Assembly (NCBI RefSeq): GCF_014197855.1
Contig: NZ_JACIGJ010000010.1
Coordinates: forward strand, 1-64,000
Origin: Roseospira marina
GTDB taxonomy: Bacteria > Pseudomonadota > Alphaproteobacteria > Rhodospirillales > Rhodospirillaceae
Reading direction: 5' to 3'
Length of the DNA: 64,000 nt
Shown here: positions 44,104 through 52,890 of the stretch, one piece after another
Layout: each line of letters starts with the position of its first letter
Position numbering within the stretch: position 1 is the first letter of the stretch
Translations under genes and position numbers: made by a program
Notes under the pieces: generated by a model
Database searches by the model: none
Told to the model about the DNA's origin: nothing
Seen by the model: the letters and a program-made list of their open reading frames with translations, nothing else

Positions 44104-45468
44104 CTATTGCGTGATGAGCTCGGGTCCCATCATCAGGGTGGGCAGGAAGGTGGACAGCCACGGCACGTACGTCACCAGAATGAGGAACACGAACAGGATC
44201 AGCAGGAACGGCAGCGCGGCCTTCACCACGTCGAACATCGGCATGCCGGCGACACCCGATGTCACGAACAGGTTCAGGCCCACAGGCGGGGTGATCATCC
44301 CCAGCTCCATGTTGACGACCATGATGATGCCCAGATGGATCGGGTCAACCCCCAGCTCAATGGCGATCGGGAACACCAACGGCGCCACGATCACGATCAG
44401 GCCCGAAGGCTCCATGAACTGCCCGCCGAGCAGCAGAATGATGTTGACGATCACCAGGAACATGATCGGACCGAAGCCGGCGTCCAGCATAGCGCCGGCG
44501 ATCATCTGGGGAATCTGCTCCTCGGTCAGCACATGCTTCAGGATCAGCGCGTTGGCGATGATGAACATCAGCATGATGGACAGCTTGCCGGCATCGTACA
44601 GCGCGTTGCGCGTGTCTTCGTGCCACAGGACGCTGAGGACCTTCCACGGGATCAGATAGACCGGACCCGTCCCGTGCGCGAAGGGCCCCATGTCGCGATA
44701 GACGAAATTGGCGATCACGAAGGCATACACCGCAGCAACGGCGGCCGCTTCCGTCGGCGTGAACACGCCGCCGTAAATGCCGCCGAGGATGATGACCACC
44801 AACAGCAGGCCCCAGACGGCATCCCAGCCGGACCGCAGGATCTCACCCCATCCGCCCCAGTCCTGCGCCGGCAGGTTGCGGATGCGCGCGATCACGTAGA
44901 TCCCGACCATCAGCATCACGCCGGCCAGCAGACCCGGGATCACACCCGCCAGGAACATGCGGCCGACCGACACGTCGACCGAAGCCGCGTAGACCACCAT
45001 CACGATAGACGGCGGAATCAGGATCCCCAGCGTGCCGGCGTTGCAGATGACACCAGCGGCGAAATCGCGGGTGTAGCCCACCTGGCGCATGCCGGCGATG
45101 ACGATGGTCCCGATGGCCACCACGGTCGCGGGGGACGATCCGGACAGCGCGGCGAACAGCATGCAGGCGAACACGCCCGCGATGGCCAGCCCGCCCTTGA
45201 AGTGCCCGACGCAGGCGATGGCGAAGCGGATGATGCGCCGGGCCACGCCGCCGGTCGACATGAACGACGAGGCCAGAATGAAGAACGGAATGGCGAGCAG
45301 CGTGTAGTGCCCGTCAAACGCCCCGAACAGCGTCTGCGCGATGGAGCCGAGCGAGGCGTGGGAATAAAGGATCAGGAAGATGGTGCTGGCGAGCCCGAGC
45401 GATACGGCGATGGGCACGCCGATCAGCATGAAGCCGATGACCATCACGAACAGAAAAACGACGGACAT
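44104..45468 (-). CDS. dctM: TRAP transporter large permease DctM
   Basis: 454 residues, about 12 membrane helices. DctM hallmarks: IGVPIAVSLGLAS near the N-terminus, FFILASSFMSTGGVARRI, LFAALSGSSPATVVAIGTI, IPPSIVMVVYAASVDVSVGRMFLAGVIPGLL, and GMITPPVGLNLFVTSGV near the C-terminus. Moves C4-dicarboxylate-like acids with Na+ in partnership with DctP and DctQ. It starts 4 bases after the dctQ stop codon. Confidence 0.94.
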   Translation of the reverse strand: MSVVFLFVMVIGFMLIGVPIAVSLGLASTIFLILYSHASLGSIAQTLFGAFDGHYTLLAIPFFILASSFMSTGGVARRIIRFAIACVGHFKGGLAIAGVFACMLFAALSGSSPATVVAIGTIVIAGMRQVGYTRDFAAGVICNAGTLGILIPPSIVMVVYAASVDVSVGRMFLAGVIPGLLAGVMLMVGIYVIARIRNLPAQDWGGWGEILRSGWDAVWGLLLVVIILGGIYGGVFTPTEAAAVAAVYAFVIANFVYRDMGPFAHGTGPVYLIPWKVLSVLWHEDTRNALYDAGKLSIMLMFIIANALILKHVLTEEQIPQMIAGAMLDAGFGPIMFLVIVNIILLLGGQFMEPSGLIVIVAPLVFPIAIELGVDPIHLGIIMVVNMELGMITPPVGLNLFVTSGVAGMPMFDVVKAALPFLLILFVFLILVTYVPWLSTFLPTLMMGPELITQ

Positions 45469-45472
45469 CGGT

Positions 45473-46114
45473 TCAGCCCTCCCCGGCCTGATCGCGTTTG
45501 CGGGTTTCCTCCGTCGCGTCGGCGACGATGTCCTCGGCCTCGTGGCTGGCGATCAGCATGCTGCGGCGGCTGGTGGCGATATGCCAGCCGGCCTGCAGGA
45601 ACCGGAACATCAGCAGAAGCATCCCCAGCGGCAGCGCGGCATAGGGAAGGAAACGCGGCATTTTCTCGTAGGATTCGCCTTCGTTGAACACATCGGCAAA
45701 CAGGTCCGGAAAGAGGACCATCGGAATGTCGTTGACCTCGTACCATGCCCGGTCCGTAGCGAACGGCCACCAGTACTGGACGGCGCCGACCAGCAGCAGG
45801 GCGCTGAACACCACGCACAACGCCACGGACAGCAGAACCATGAGCTTGCGCGGGCCGGGCGGCACGAGGTTCTGCACCAGATCCACCCCGATGTGGCCCG
45901 ATGTCTTGACCAGATGCGACGCCCCCAGAAGCACCAGCCACGCGAACAGGAACACCGTGGTTTCCAGAGCCCACAGGATGTTCGAGTTGAACACGTAGCG
46001 CGCCACGACGTTGGCGAAGGTCACCAGCGTCATTAATCCCAGGGCGATGGAAATCCCCGTGCGCTCGATCGCGTCCACGACATCACTGTGGTGGTGCCCG
46101 TCTATGGTCTGCAT
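45473..46114 (-). CDS. dctQ: TRAP transporter small permease DctQ
   Basis: 213 residues from the ATG at 46114. Four membrane helices with the DctQ pattern VVARYVFNSNILWALETTVFLFAWLVLLGASHLVKTSGHIGVDLV (about 35-80). The loop between helices 3 and 4 is longer than usual and the C-terminal tail is charged. Second gene of the dctPQM transcript, after a 130-base spacer with alternative hairpins. Confidence 0.92.
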   Translation of the reverse strand: MQTIDGHHHSDVVDAIERTGISIALGLMTLVTFANVVARYVFNSNILWALETTVFLFAWLVLLGASHLVKTSGHIGVDLVQNLVPPGPRKLMVLLSVALCVVFSALLLVGAVQYWWPFATDRAWYEVNDIPMVLFPDLFADVFNEGESYEKMPRFLPYAALPLGMLLLMFRFLQAGWHIATSRRSMLIASHEAEDIVADATEETRKRDQAGEG

Positions 46115-46160
46115 GACCTTGCTCTCCCAGACGCATGCCCGCGTCCCCCCTGGACAGAAC

Positions 46161-46197
46161 GGGGGCGAACACGGCGACGACGCCCCCGGAGCCGTGT
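46161..46197 (-). promoter_or_regulatory. Two mutually overlapping hairpins between dctP and dctQ
   Basis: GGGGGCG (46161-46167) pairs with 46181-46187, and ACACGGC (46169-46175) pairs with 46191-46197. Each stem uses the other's loop, so the RNA could form either hairpin or a pseudoknot. The dctP-dctQ spacer is a known type of place for processing that keeps receptor levels above permease levels; the role here is inference. Confidence 0.5.
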
Positions 46198-46244
46198 CCG
46201 GGCGCGCCGCCGTCACGAAGGCCGGTTTCGGCTCTTTCGGTGGT

Positions 46245-47261
46245 TTAGTTCGCGGTGTTGTAGGACAGCGCCGCGTTCAACAGGTCCTCGCCGATGTCAT
46301 CCATGAACTGCTCCCACACGGGCTTCATGGCATCGACCCACTGGGCCCGCTGCTCGGGCGTCAGGGTGCGGACGGTGCTGCCGGCCTCGATGATGAGGTT
46401 CTTGTTGCGCTGGTTGACGGCGTACGACTCGGCATTGCGGGTCTCGGTGACCTCGTGGACGATGGTGGCGAGCTGGTCGCGCACGTCCTCCGGCAGATCG
46501 TCCCACCACTCGGCGGAGGTCACGACCAGATAGTCGAGCACGCCGTGGTCGGTTTCGGTGATGCCGTCCTGCACCTCGAAGAACTTCTGGCCGTAGATGT
46601 TGGACCAGGTGTTTTCCTGGCCGTCGACCACGCCCTGCTGGAGCGCGCCGTACACCTCGGAGAAGGCCATCTTCTGCGGGTTGGCGCCCAGCGCCTCGAA
46701 TTGCGCCTGCAGCACGTCGGACTGCTGGATACGGAACTTCAGGCCCTCGGCGTCTTCCGGCACCAGCAGGGGTTTGTTGGCCGAGAGCTGCTTCATGCCG
46801 TTGTGCCAGAACGCGAGGCCGAGCAGACCACGACGCTTCATGGACTCCATCAGGGCCTGACCGTCGTCGGAGTTCTGGAACCGGTTGACCGCGTTGATGT
46901 CCTCGAACACGAACGGCAGGTCGAACAGACGGAACTTCTTGGTGAACTTCTCGAACTTCGACAGGGAGGGCGCCGCCATCTGCACGTCGCCGGCGAGCAT
47001 CGCCTCCAGCACCTTGTCGTCGTTGTACAGGGTGGAGTTCGGATAGACCTCCATGCAGGCCGTGCCGTCCATCTCCTCGTTGACCCGGTCGGCCAGCAGC
47101 GAGGCGGCGATACCCTTCGGATGCTTGTCGGTGTTGGTGACGTGACTGAACTTGATGACGATTTCGCCATCGTCGCACTGTGCCCAGGCGGTCGACGCTG
47201 TGGTCAGAGCCAGACCGAGCGCGACGCCAGCGGTGGCCAGGGTGGTCTTCAGGGTCTTCAT
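46245..47261 (-). CDS. dctP: TRAP transporter periplasmic receptor DctP
   Basis: 338 residues from the ATG at 47261 (GAGGGAGGA upstream). Signal peptide about 1-27 (ASTAWA-Q). The mature part has the DctP fold: FSHVTNTDKHPKGIAASLLADRVNE, YPNSTLYNDDKVLEAMLAGDVQMAAPS, and the substrate carboxylate-binding arginine in GLKFRIQQSDV, followed by ALGANPQKMAFSEVYGALQQGVVDGQENTW. Likely ligand is a C4-dicarboxylate (malate, succinate or fumarate), by closeness to DctP proper. First gene of the operon. Confidence 0.94.
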   Translation of the reverse strand: MKTLKTTLATAGVALGLALTTASTAWAQCDDGEIVIKFSHVTNTDKHPKGIAASLLADRVNEEMDGTACMEVYPNSTLYNDDKVLEAMLAGDVQMAAPSLSKFEKFTKKFRLFDLPFVFEDINAVNRFQNSDDGQALMESMKRRGLLGLAFWHNGMKQLSANKPLLVPEDAEGLKFRIQQSDVLQAQFEALGANPQKMAFSEVYGALQQGVVDGQENTWSNIYGQKFFEVQDGITETDHGVLDYLVVTSAEWWDDLPEDVRDQLATIVHEVTETRNAESYAVNQRNKNLIIEAGSTVRTLTPEQRAQWVDAMKPVWEQFMDDIGEDLLNAALSYNTAN

Positions 47262-47601
47262 GACGAGTCCTCCCTCAAGGCGGTTCGGATGGATCCGGCC
47301 GGATCTGCGCCGGTCGTAATCCCGGGTGCACGAGCAACCGCGCGGCGGAACCGGGCCGCGCGGTGCGTGATCTCTGGTCCATCGGCGCGAAGAGCGGCCC
47401 CAAAAAGGCCTACTTCGCTCCGGGTCGGGCACACAATAGTGAGAATTCCGGGTCACGCAAGCAAGGATCCCTTCGACCCGGACCACCGTAACGAATTTTT
47501 GTTTCTTGATCGACACAACCTGTTCAGGCGTTCGCCCATCGTGCGCGAGGATAGAACGTGCACAAACCGACTCGCGTCATCCCGGCCCGCCGGGGGCCCG
47601 G
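47262..47601. other. Intergenic region upstream of dctP
   Basis: 340 bases without a gene, between dctP and the 3' end of the ExeA-like gene. Contains a possible dctP promoter (separate entry) and a locally AT-rich patch near 47495-47515. No terminator with T tract was found for the ExeA-like gene. Confidence 0.5.
47433..47460 (-). promoter_or_regulatory. Possible promoter of dctPQM
   Basis: On the minus strand TTGCGT (47455-47460) is followed after 16 bases by TATTGT (47433-47438), giving a leader of about 165 bases. Reasonable but not strong; a sigma-54 site, as for some dct operons, was not seen. Confidence 0.3.
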
Positions 47602-50088
47602 TCAGGGCAAACCCGATGGAGTCGCGGGAATCGGGGGATTCTCAAAGGCGCGGAACTGCGGTGGCGCGAGGCCTTCGCGCGCGGCCTCAAGGCTGAGCCG
47701 GTTCAACGCCTCGGTCTCCCGGCGATCCGCCTCCGCGCGGCGTCTGAGGTCAGCCGCACGGGCCGGATCGACCGATGGTTCCGGCGCGGCGGCCTGATCC
47801 AGCGTCGGCGCTGTTTCGGTCACGATTTCGTCTTCGAGCGTCGTCCGCGGCGGCGGCCCTGGTTTGGTCGCCGGTCGAGGAACCCGCTCAGGACCCGGCT
47901 CAGGGACCGGTTCGGGAGCCGGAGTCATCGAGGCGGCCTCCGGCGGGGGCACGGGGGCAGGCTCCCGCTGGGGCGCGGCGGGGGGCCCAGGCTCCGGCGT
48001 CGGCTCCGGTGTCGGCTCCGGTGTCGACTCCAGCATGGGCGTGGGGTCGGGGACAGCGTCCGAGGCCATGCCCGGCGGCGCGGCATCTCCCTCCGGAGCC
48101 CCCTCCCGCGCGGCGCCGACGCCCCCCCAGGGGTTCACCACCGCCACAGTCGGGGGGGGCTGTGGTGCCAGCCGCCGCGGCGCGGACACCGCCCCGGACC
48201 GCAGATCGGCAACGCCCCGCGCCGACGATGGCTCCGGAACGGGCGGAGAGGCGTGGCGGCTTCCCGACCAGGGATCGGTCAGAACAAGGTGCGGCGCGGC
48301 CGGATGCTCCGCAGGGAGGGATGGCGCGGCGGCCCCTCTCTCCGAATCCCGGGGCTCCGATCCCGCTGCCTCCGAATCCGCCGTCTCCGAATCCGAGCCT
48401 GTGGGTGGGCTCGGCATGTCGGTCGCCGGGGCCGCGGCTTCACCCCGGTTGGCCGCCCGTGCCCGCAACGCCTCCGCCCGTGCCAGCACATCGGCGATGC
48501 GCGCATCCTCGGGACCTACGGCCGGGGGCGCGGGCACCGCCGGCGGTTCGAGATGGGGCGAAGCGTCCACATCCGGGTCCGCATCGCCGGGCCTCACATC
48601 CCGTGCCGCCGTGGCCGCCTCGGACGCCTCCGCTCCGGACATCTCATCCCCCGATCCCTCGCGCTCGGGTTCCCCGGTATCGGACGCCACATCCGGCGCC
48701 GTTGCGGTCGCCGGGGCCGAAACCGGCGCGGTCTCGGGCGCCTCGACCTCGTCCGTCGGGGGCGGCGCATCAGCCCCAGCCCCCTCGGCTCGCCCCCTGT
48801 CGGGCACCGGCACGGCGGACGCGGACGGCGGCGCGGTCGCCCCATCGAAGGCGTCCGGTCCCGCCGGTGTGTCTGGAGCCGACGCCACCACAGGCCGCGC
48901 CGGCTCCGGCCCCTCCATCTCTGACAGCAGGATCCAGGCGCCGCCGCCCAGCAGAGCGACCCCGACCCCGACCGCCGCAGCCCAAGCTAGGCCGGCACGG
49001 CGCCGGGGCGTGGCCGCCTCGGCACTGGCGACCTCCGGCACACGAAACGGACCCGAGACGGCCCCCGCACGGGCGATCACCGCGTCGGCCTGCTCGGCCG
49101 TGACGCGCGGCAGGCCATCCTGGGCCGCCAGATGCAACGCTTGACGGCACAACGCATTGATCGTGGCCGGCACCCCCTCCGCCGCCTGGGCGATCCGGGT
49201 CTTGGCGTCGTCCGTCATGGGATCGAAATCGACGCCCTCGCTGCGGGCGAGACGAATCCGATGGTCGATATAGGCGCAGGACTGGGCGAGGGTGAACGGC
49301 CCGATCTCCACACTCGCGGCCACCGCCTGGGCAAGCGCACGCAGAGCCGGACGGGCCAGCAGCGGCTCCAGCGCGCCGGGTCCCGCCAGCACCACCTGCA
49401 ACAGCGGTTCGTCGAGCGTCTCCAGCGCCAGCAGGCGCGCAAGCGGGTCCAGCCCGGTCAGCCCCAGGGCGTCCGCCCGGTCCACGACCAGCAGGCCGCG
49501 CCGGCCGCGCGCCAACCGGTCCTCCAGGAAAATGCGCAACGTGCGCACCGTCTCCACCGGCGTATCGCTGGTGGGCAGCCCGAACGCCCGACACACCGCC
49601 ATCGGCATCGCCTGGGACTCGCTCACGGACGCCCCGTCCAAAAGCGCCACCGCCCGACGCGCCTTCAGACGGCGCACCAGGGCGCGGCAGGTTAGGGAGG
49701 TGCCGATCCCCCGGGGGCCGATCAGCAGCACCGCCTGACCGGGCGGCGAGGACGTGCTGTCCGGCGCCCCAGAAGCATCCCTGTGGGCGGCATCCCTGTC
49801 GGCGGGGCCCGTGTCTCCGGGCACCGGATCCGGGTCGCGCCCCGCCGTACCATAGGACTCCGGACCGGCCTCCGCACCCGAGTCCGCGTCGGGATCGAGG
49901 GGCCCACGCAAGGAGTCGTCCAGGGCCGCCTCGACCGCTTCCGCCGGATCGAGGCCATCGTCCGGCACGTAGGGTGGTTCGGGGTCCGGCGTGTCGGCGA
50001 ACGGCGGGAGCCGGAACGCGAAATGGTCCAGGACATCCACCTCCGGCATCGCCCAGGCTTCGTCCGCCCTGTCCTGCATCTCGCTCAT
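47602..50088 (-). CDS. ExeA/GspA-like protein with degenerate AAA+ motifs
   Basis: 828 residues from the ATG at 50088 (a GTG at 50097 with GGGAGG close upstream is possible). The N-terminal block LPPFADTPDP and the AAA+ core (about 115-330) resemble ExeA/GspA ATPases, which help assemble envelope secretion machinery. Key catalytic residues are missing: the Walker A segment reads GPRGIGTS (residues 124-131, Thr for the invariant Lys) and Walker B reads VVDRAD (201-206, Arg for the catalytic Glu). One membrane helix follows (about 365-388), then a periplasmic, probably disordered Pro/Glu/Ala-rich region of about 350 residues with TPEP repeats and a short C-terminal helix. No peptidoglycan-binding domain is evident. 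Downstream of a large exported protein gene. Confidence 0.78.
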   Translation of the reverse strand: MSEMQDRADEAWAMPEVDVLDHFAFRLPPFADTPDPEPPYVPDDGLDPAEAVEAALDDSLRGPLDPDADSGAEAGPESYGTAGRDPDPVPGDTGPADRDAAHRDASGAPDSTSSPPGQAVLLIGPRGIGTSLTCRALVRRLKARRAVALLDGASVSESQAMPMAVCRAFGLPTSDTPVETVRTLRIFLEDRLARGRRGLLVVDRADALGLTGLDPLARLLALETLDEPLLQVVLAGPGALEPLLARPALRALAQAVAASVEIGPFTLAQSCAYIDHRIRLARSEGVDFDPMTDDAKTRIAQAAEGVPATINALCRQALHLAAQDGLPRVTAEQADAVIARAGAVSGPFRVPEVASAEAATPRRRAGLAWAAAVGVGVALLGGGAWILLSEMEGPEPARPVVASAPDTPAGPDAFDGATAPPSASAVPVPDRGRAEGAGADAPPPTDEVEAPETAPVSAPATATAPDVASDTGEPEREGSGDEMSGAEASEAATAARDVRPGDADPDVDASPHLEPPAVPAPPAVGPEDARIADVLARAEALRARAANRGEAAAPATDMPSPPTGSDSETADSEAAGSEPRDSERGAAAPSLPAEHPAAPHLVLTDPWSGSRHASPPVPEPSSARGVADLRSGAVSAPRRLAPQPPPTVAVVNPWGGVGAAREGAPEGDAAPPGMASDAVPDPTPMLESTPEPTPEPTPEPGPPAAPQREPAPVPPPEAASMTPAPEPVPEPGPERVPRPATKPGPPPRTTLEDEIVTETAPTLDQAAAPEPSVDPARAADLRRRAEADRRETEALNRLSLEAAREGLAPPQFRAFENPPIPATPSGLP

Positions 50089-50155
50089 CGCCGCCACACA
50101 CCTCCCCGTTCCACGCCCCCGCGCCGCGTCGGGCCCGCCTTAGCGCGTTAGCGCC

Positions 50156-52588
50156 TTAGCGCGACTTCCGCACCTCGCCAGCACCGCCTTGGGACGGTGC
50201 ACCGCCGGACTCCGGGCTCTCCGTCGACGGCGGCTCCACCATGCCCGGCGACGCGGGCGGGGTCGTACCGGGTTGAGGGCCCACCATCAAGGCCGCCGCC
50301 GGCGTGCCGTTGATCACCACCCCGGTGTCCGGCGCCAGCGCCACCTCATACCGATACGTGCCGGGTTCGTCGGCCCGACCGAGTCCCCGCAAGGCCACCA
50401 GGGCCAACAGCGGCTGTTGCAAGGACGGATCGATTTGCACCTGCTCCTGCAACAGGGCCATGGTCTCGTCCAGGCCGGTCACGGTCAGGTTGAAAGCGCC
50501 CTGGGAATCCGGCATCGCTGAGCCGGCTACGGTAATGTCGCCGTTCCCCTCGATCCCATAGATCGGCCCGCCGACGGTCAGCGTGTCCACGGTGAAGGCA
50601 GGCCGGTGCTTGGCCAACAGGGCCTCGGCCACCCGCTCGGGGTCACGCCCACCGGCCGCCGGATTGCCCATGCTCAACCGCGCCAACGCCGGGATAGGCA
50701 GGCGTTGGCCCGTCACGGCAAGGGTCGCGTCCGTGGGCACCAACTCCAGCGGCACCACGAGGGCCGTCATCGGCCCGGTGTCGAGGCCCCGGATGTCCAA
50801 GGACAGATCCGCGCCCACGGCGTCCACCCCAGGCTCGGCCGCCTCCATGGTGTACGTCAGGGTCAGGCCCGAAAGGCCGCCCATCGGGTTCATTTTATTG
50901 CCGAGGGCGACGTCCTCCAGAGTCATGGTCATCGACCCGCCGGCCACCGCCTGTTGTTTGTTCGGGAGGGTCATGGTCATGGGGTCGGGGGGCAGCCCCG
51001 TGGCTACGGATTGCTCGATCAGGGCGGCGACCATCTCGCGATAGGCCGCCAGGTCGAAGCCCTCGGTGGCGCTGTCGATGTCGAGGCGCCCCACCCGAAC
51101 GGGCATGCCCCCCTGCGGGTCGTCAACCCTCAGGCCGGCCAAGGCCAACCGGGACGGGCCGCTCAGGCGCCCCTGATCGTCTTCGGCCCATCCCGCCGTC
51201 ATTTCAAAGGTATCGAGCCCGAACATGGTGCGGCCCCGGTCCCGCACGTCGAGGCCGGACAGTACCATCCGGCTGTCGCCCTCGCCCAGGGCCACATCCT
51301 TCATGACCCCGACCAGTGCGGCGAGGAGAGCCTGTTCCTGTTCGGGGGGCAGGTCCGCCGGCGCGGCCCCGGGCGTCGCGATCGCCGGACCCAGCGCCGT
51401 CAGGACATCCGCCATGTGCCCGCGCAGGCGGGCGACGTCCAGGTCCTGTCCCTTGATCGACATGCGCAGGGCGCCCAGGTCGACCGCCACCGGCAGATCC
51501 CCCTGGGAGCGCATGGTGTCCAGCGCGATCCCGAAGGCTCCGCTGGGCGTGCCGGACGCGGGCTCATCGGCCGCCATGTCCAGCCCGATCCGATCGATCG
51601 ACACGGACTCCGTCGGAGACCCGTGGATTTCGATACCGGTCAGCTCGGCGGCGGCGACCATCTTGCCGAGCGGCTGCGTCCCAAGCAACCGGCTGGTCGT
51701 CTCCACAACCTGCTCCGGCCGCGGGAACCGCTCGCCAAGGGCGGTCAGGCGCCCTCCCTCCAGCCACGCCTCCGGCGTCCCAGAGCCGGATAGGGTGCCG
51801 CCAATCCTCTCGATGTTCACGGTCGGCTCACCCTCGCCCTGGCGAATCCCGACCGACACCGCGCGCGCGGTATACGTCGAGCCGATGGTCCCGTCGCCGT
51901 CCGACGCCGCGCGCCCGTTCAGATCGACGATCTCCGCCGTGACGACCGTTGGGTCGCCCACATCCGCCGGCACGGTGAGCGTGACGCCCTTGGCCGCAAT
52001 CGTGTCCTCGCCCAGCAGCGGCGCCTCCGCATCGAACGCCCCGTTCATCGTCAGGCGGTCGAACGCCAAGTCGGCGATCTGCTCCCCCTTGGAGAAAAAG
52101 GTGATCGGGCCGCTCAGGCTCGCGGTGTATTCGATGCCTCCATCGGCCCCAGCGGTTGCCTCCGCCACGACATCACCGAAGACGACCAGGGTCGGATCGC
52201 CGGACAGGGTCCCCGTCCGTATCGAGAGATCCGGGAAGGTGACGCGGGTGCCGCCCTTCCCCATCTCTTCCGCGAGGATCGGCCCGTCCGTCGCGATCCT
52301 GTCGCCCTCCATGGGCGAAAAGAGCTGCCGGACGTTGACCAGCACCCGCTGACGCACGGCGGCGGCCGTCCGCCCCATGCCCTCATCGGTGTTGAGGGCC
52401 GGATCAAGCGCCGGCAGCGGCGGCAGATCGCCCGCCGAGGTCGGGCTCACGGCGCGCGCGGCGTCCTCGGCCGCCGATTGCGCCCAAGCGGACCCGCCGT
52501 GCGGCATCGCGGTCTGCGCCACGAGAAGCCCGGCGAGGATCGCCACCCCAAGCACCGGTCGGGCCTGACGCCCGCCCCGGTGCCCCAT
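50156..52588 (-). CDS. Large exported protein of unknown function
   Basis: About 810 residues from the ATG at 52588; upstream ATG at 52666 is possible. Residues 1-38 form a signal peptide with a basic start and a hydrophobic core ending SAWAQS. The mature protein is beta-rich, with many strand-like segments of the form DLSIRTGTLSGDPTLVVFGDV and repeated ALGEGDSRMVLSGLDVRD-like units. The C-terminal third (VDTLTVGGPIYGIEGNGDITVAGSAMPDSQGAFNLTVTGLDETMALL) recalls DUF945/DUF2125 or AsmA-type periplasmic proteins, but I cannot assign a family. The tail is Pro/Ser/Gly-rich. It is 67 bases upstream of the ExeA-like gene on the same strand. Confidence 0.75.
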   Translation of the reverse strand: MGHRGGRQARPVLGVAILAGLLVAQTAMPHGGSAWAQSAAEDAARAVSPTSAGDLPPLPALDPALNTDEGMGRTAAAVRQRVLVNVRQLFSPMEGDRIATDGPILAEEMGKGGTRVTFPDLSIRTGTLSGDPTLVVFGDVVAEATAGADGGIEYTASLSGPITFFSKGEQIADLAFDRLTMNGAFDAEAPLLGEDTIAAKGVTLTVPADVGDPTVVTAEIVDLNGRAASDGDGTIGSTYTARAVSVGIRQGEGEPTVNIERIGGTLSGSGTPEAWLEGGRLTALGERFPRPEQVVETTSRLLGTQPLGKMVAAAELTGIEIHGSPTESVSIDRIGLDMAADEPASGTPSGAFGIALDTMRSQGDLPVAVDLGALRMSIKGQDLDVARLRGHMADVLTALGPAIATPGAAPADLPPEQEQALLAALVGVMKDVALGEGDSRMVLSGLDVRDRGRTMFGLDTFEMTAGWAEDDQGRLSGPSRLALAGLRVDDPQGGMPVRVGRLDIDSATEGFDLAAYREMVAALIEQSVATGLPPDPMTMTLPNKQQAVAGGSMTMTLEDVALGNKMNPMGGLSGLTLTYTMEAAEPGVDAVGADLSLDIRGLDTGPMTALVVPLELVPTDATLAVTGQRLPIPALARLSMGNPAAGGRDPERVAEALLAKHRPAFTVDTLTVGGPIYGIEGNGDITVAGSAMPDSQGAFNLTVTGLDETMALLQEQVQIDPSLQQPLLALVALRGLGRADEPGTYRYEVALAPDTGVVINGTPAAALMVGPQPGTTPPASPGMVEPPSTESPESGGAPSQGGAGEVRKSR

Positions 52589-52890
52589 CCGAGGTCTGGT
52601 GGCGGATCGGCCGTCGTTCGGACCGGCCTGAAAACGGGAAGCGACACACAGCATTCCGTACCCCATCGACTTGTGAGACCCAACCGGTCTGAACCGGTGT
52701 ATACGTTTGGACCGAACGCCCCCCACCATCCGGGCGATGTGCATGCTAACCCGAGGAACGTAATCAGCCAACGGCCGACACGCACGGGACCGTAACCACC
52801 GGTCGTGCCCCGGGCCACCCGGCGTCAATCGCACCGGGCGCCGTTGACGGGCCTCCGACCGCTCCCTAGATTTCCGCTCTCGCCGGGGCA
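52589..52890. other. Divergent region, exported protein / hrcA
   Basis: 302 bases. No CIRCE-type inverted repeat (the HrcA operator) is visible, nor a clear promoter for either gene. Confidence 0.5.
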
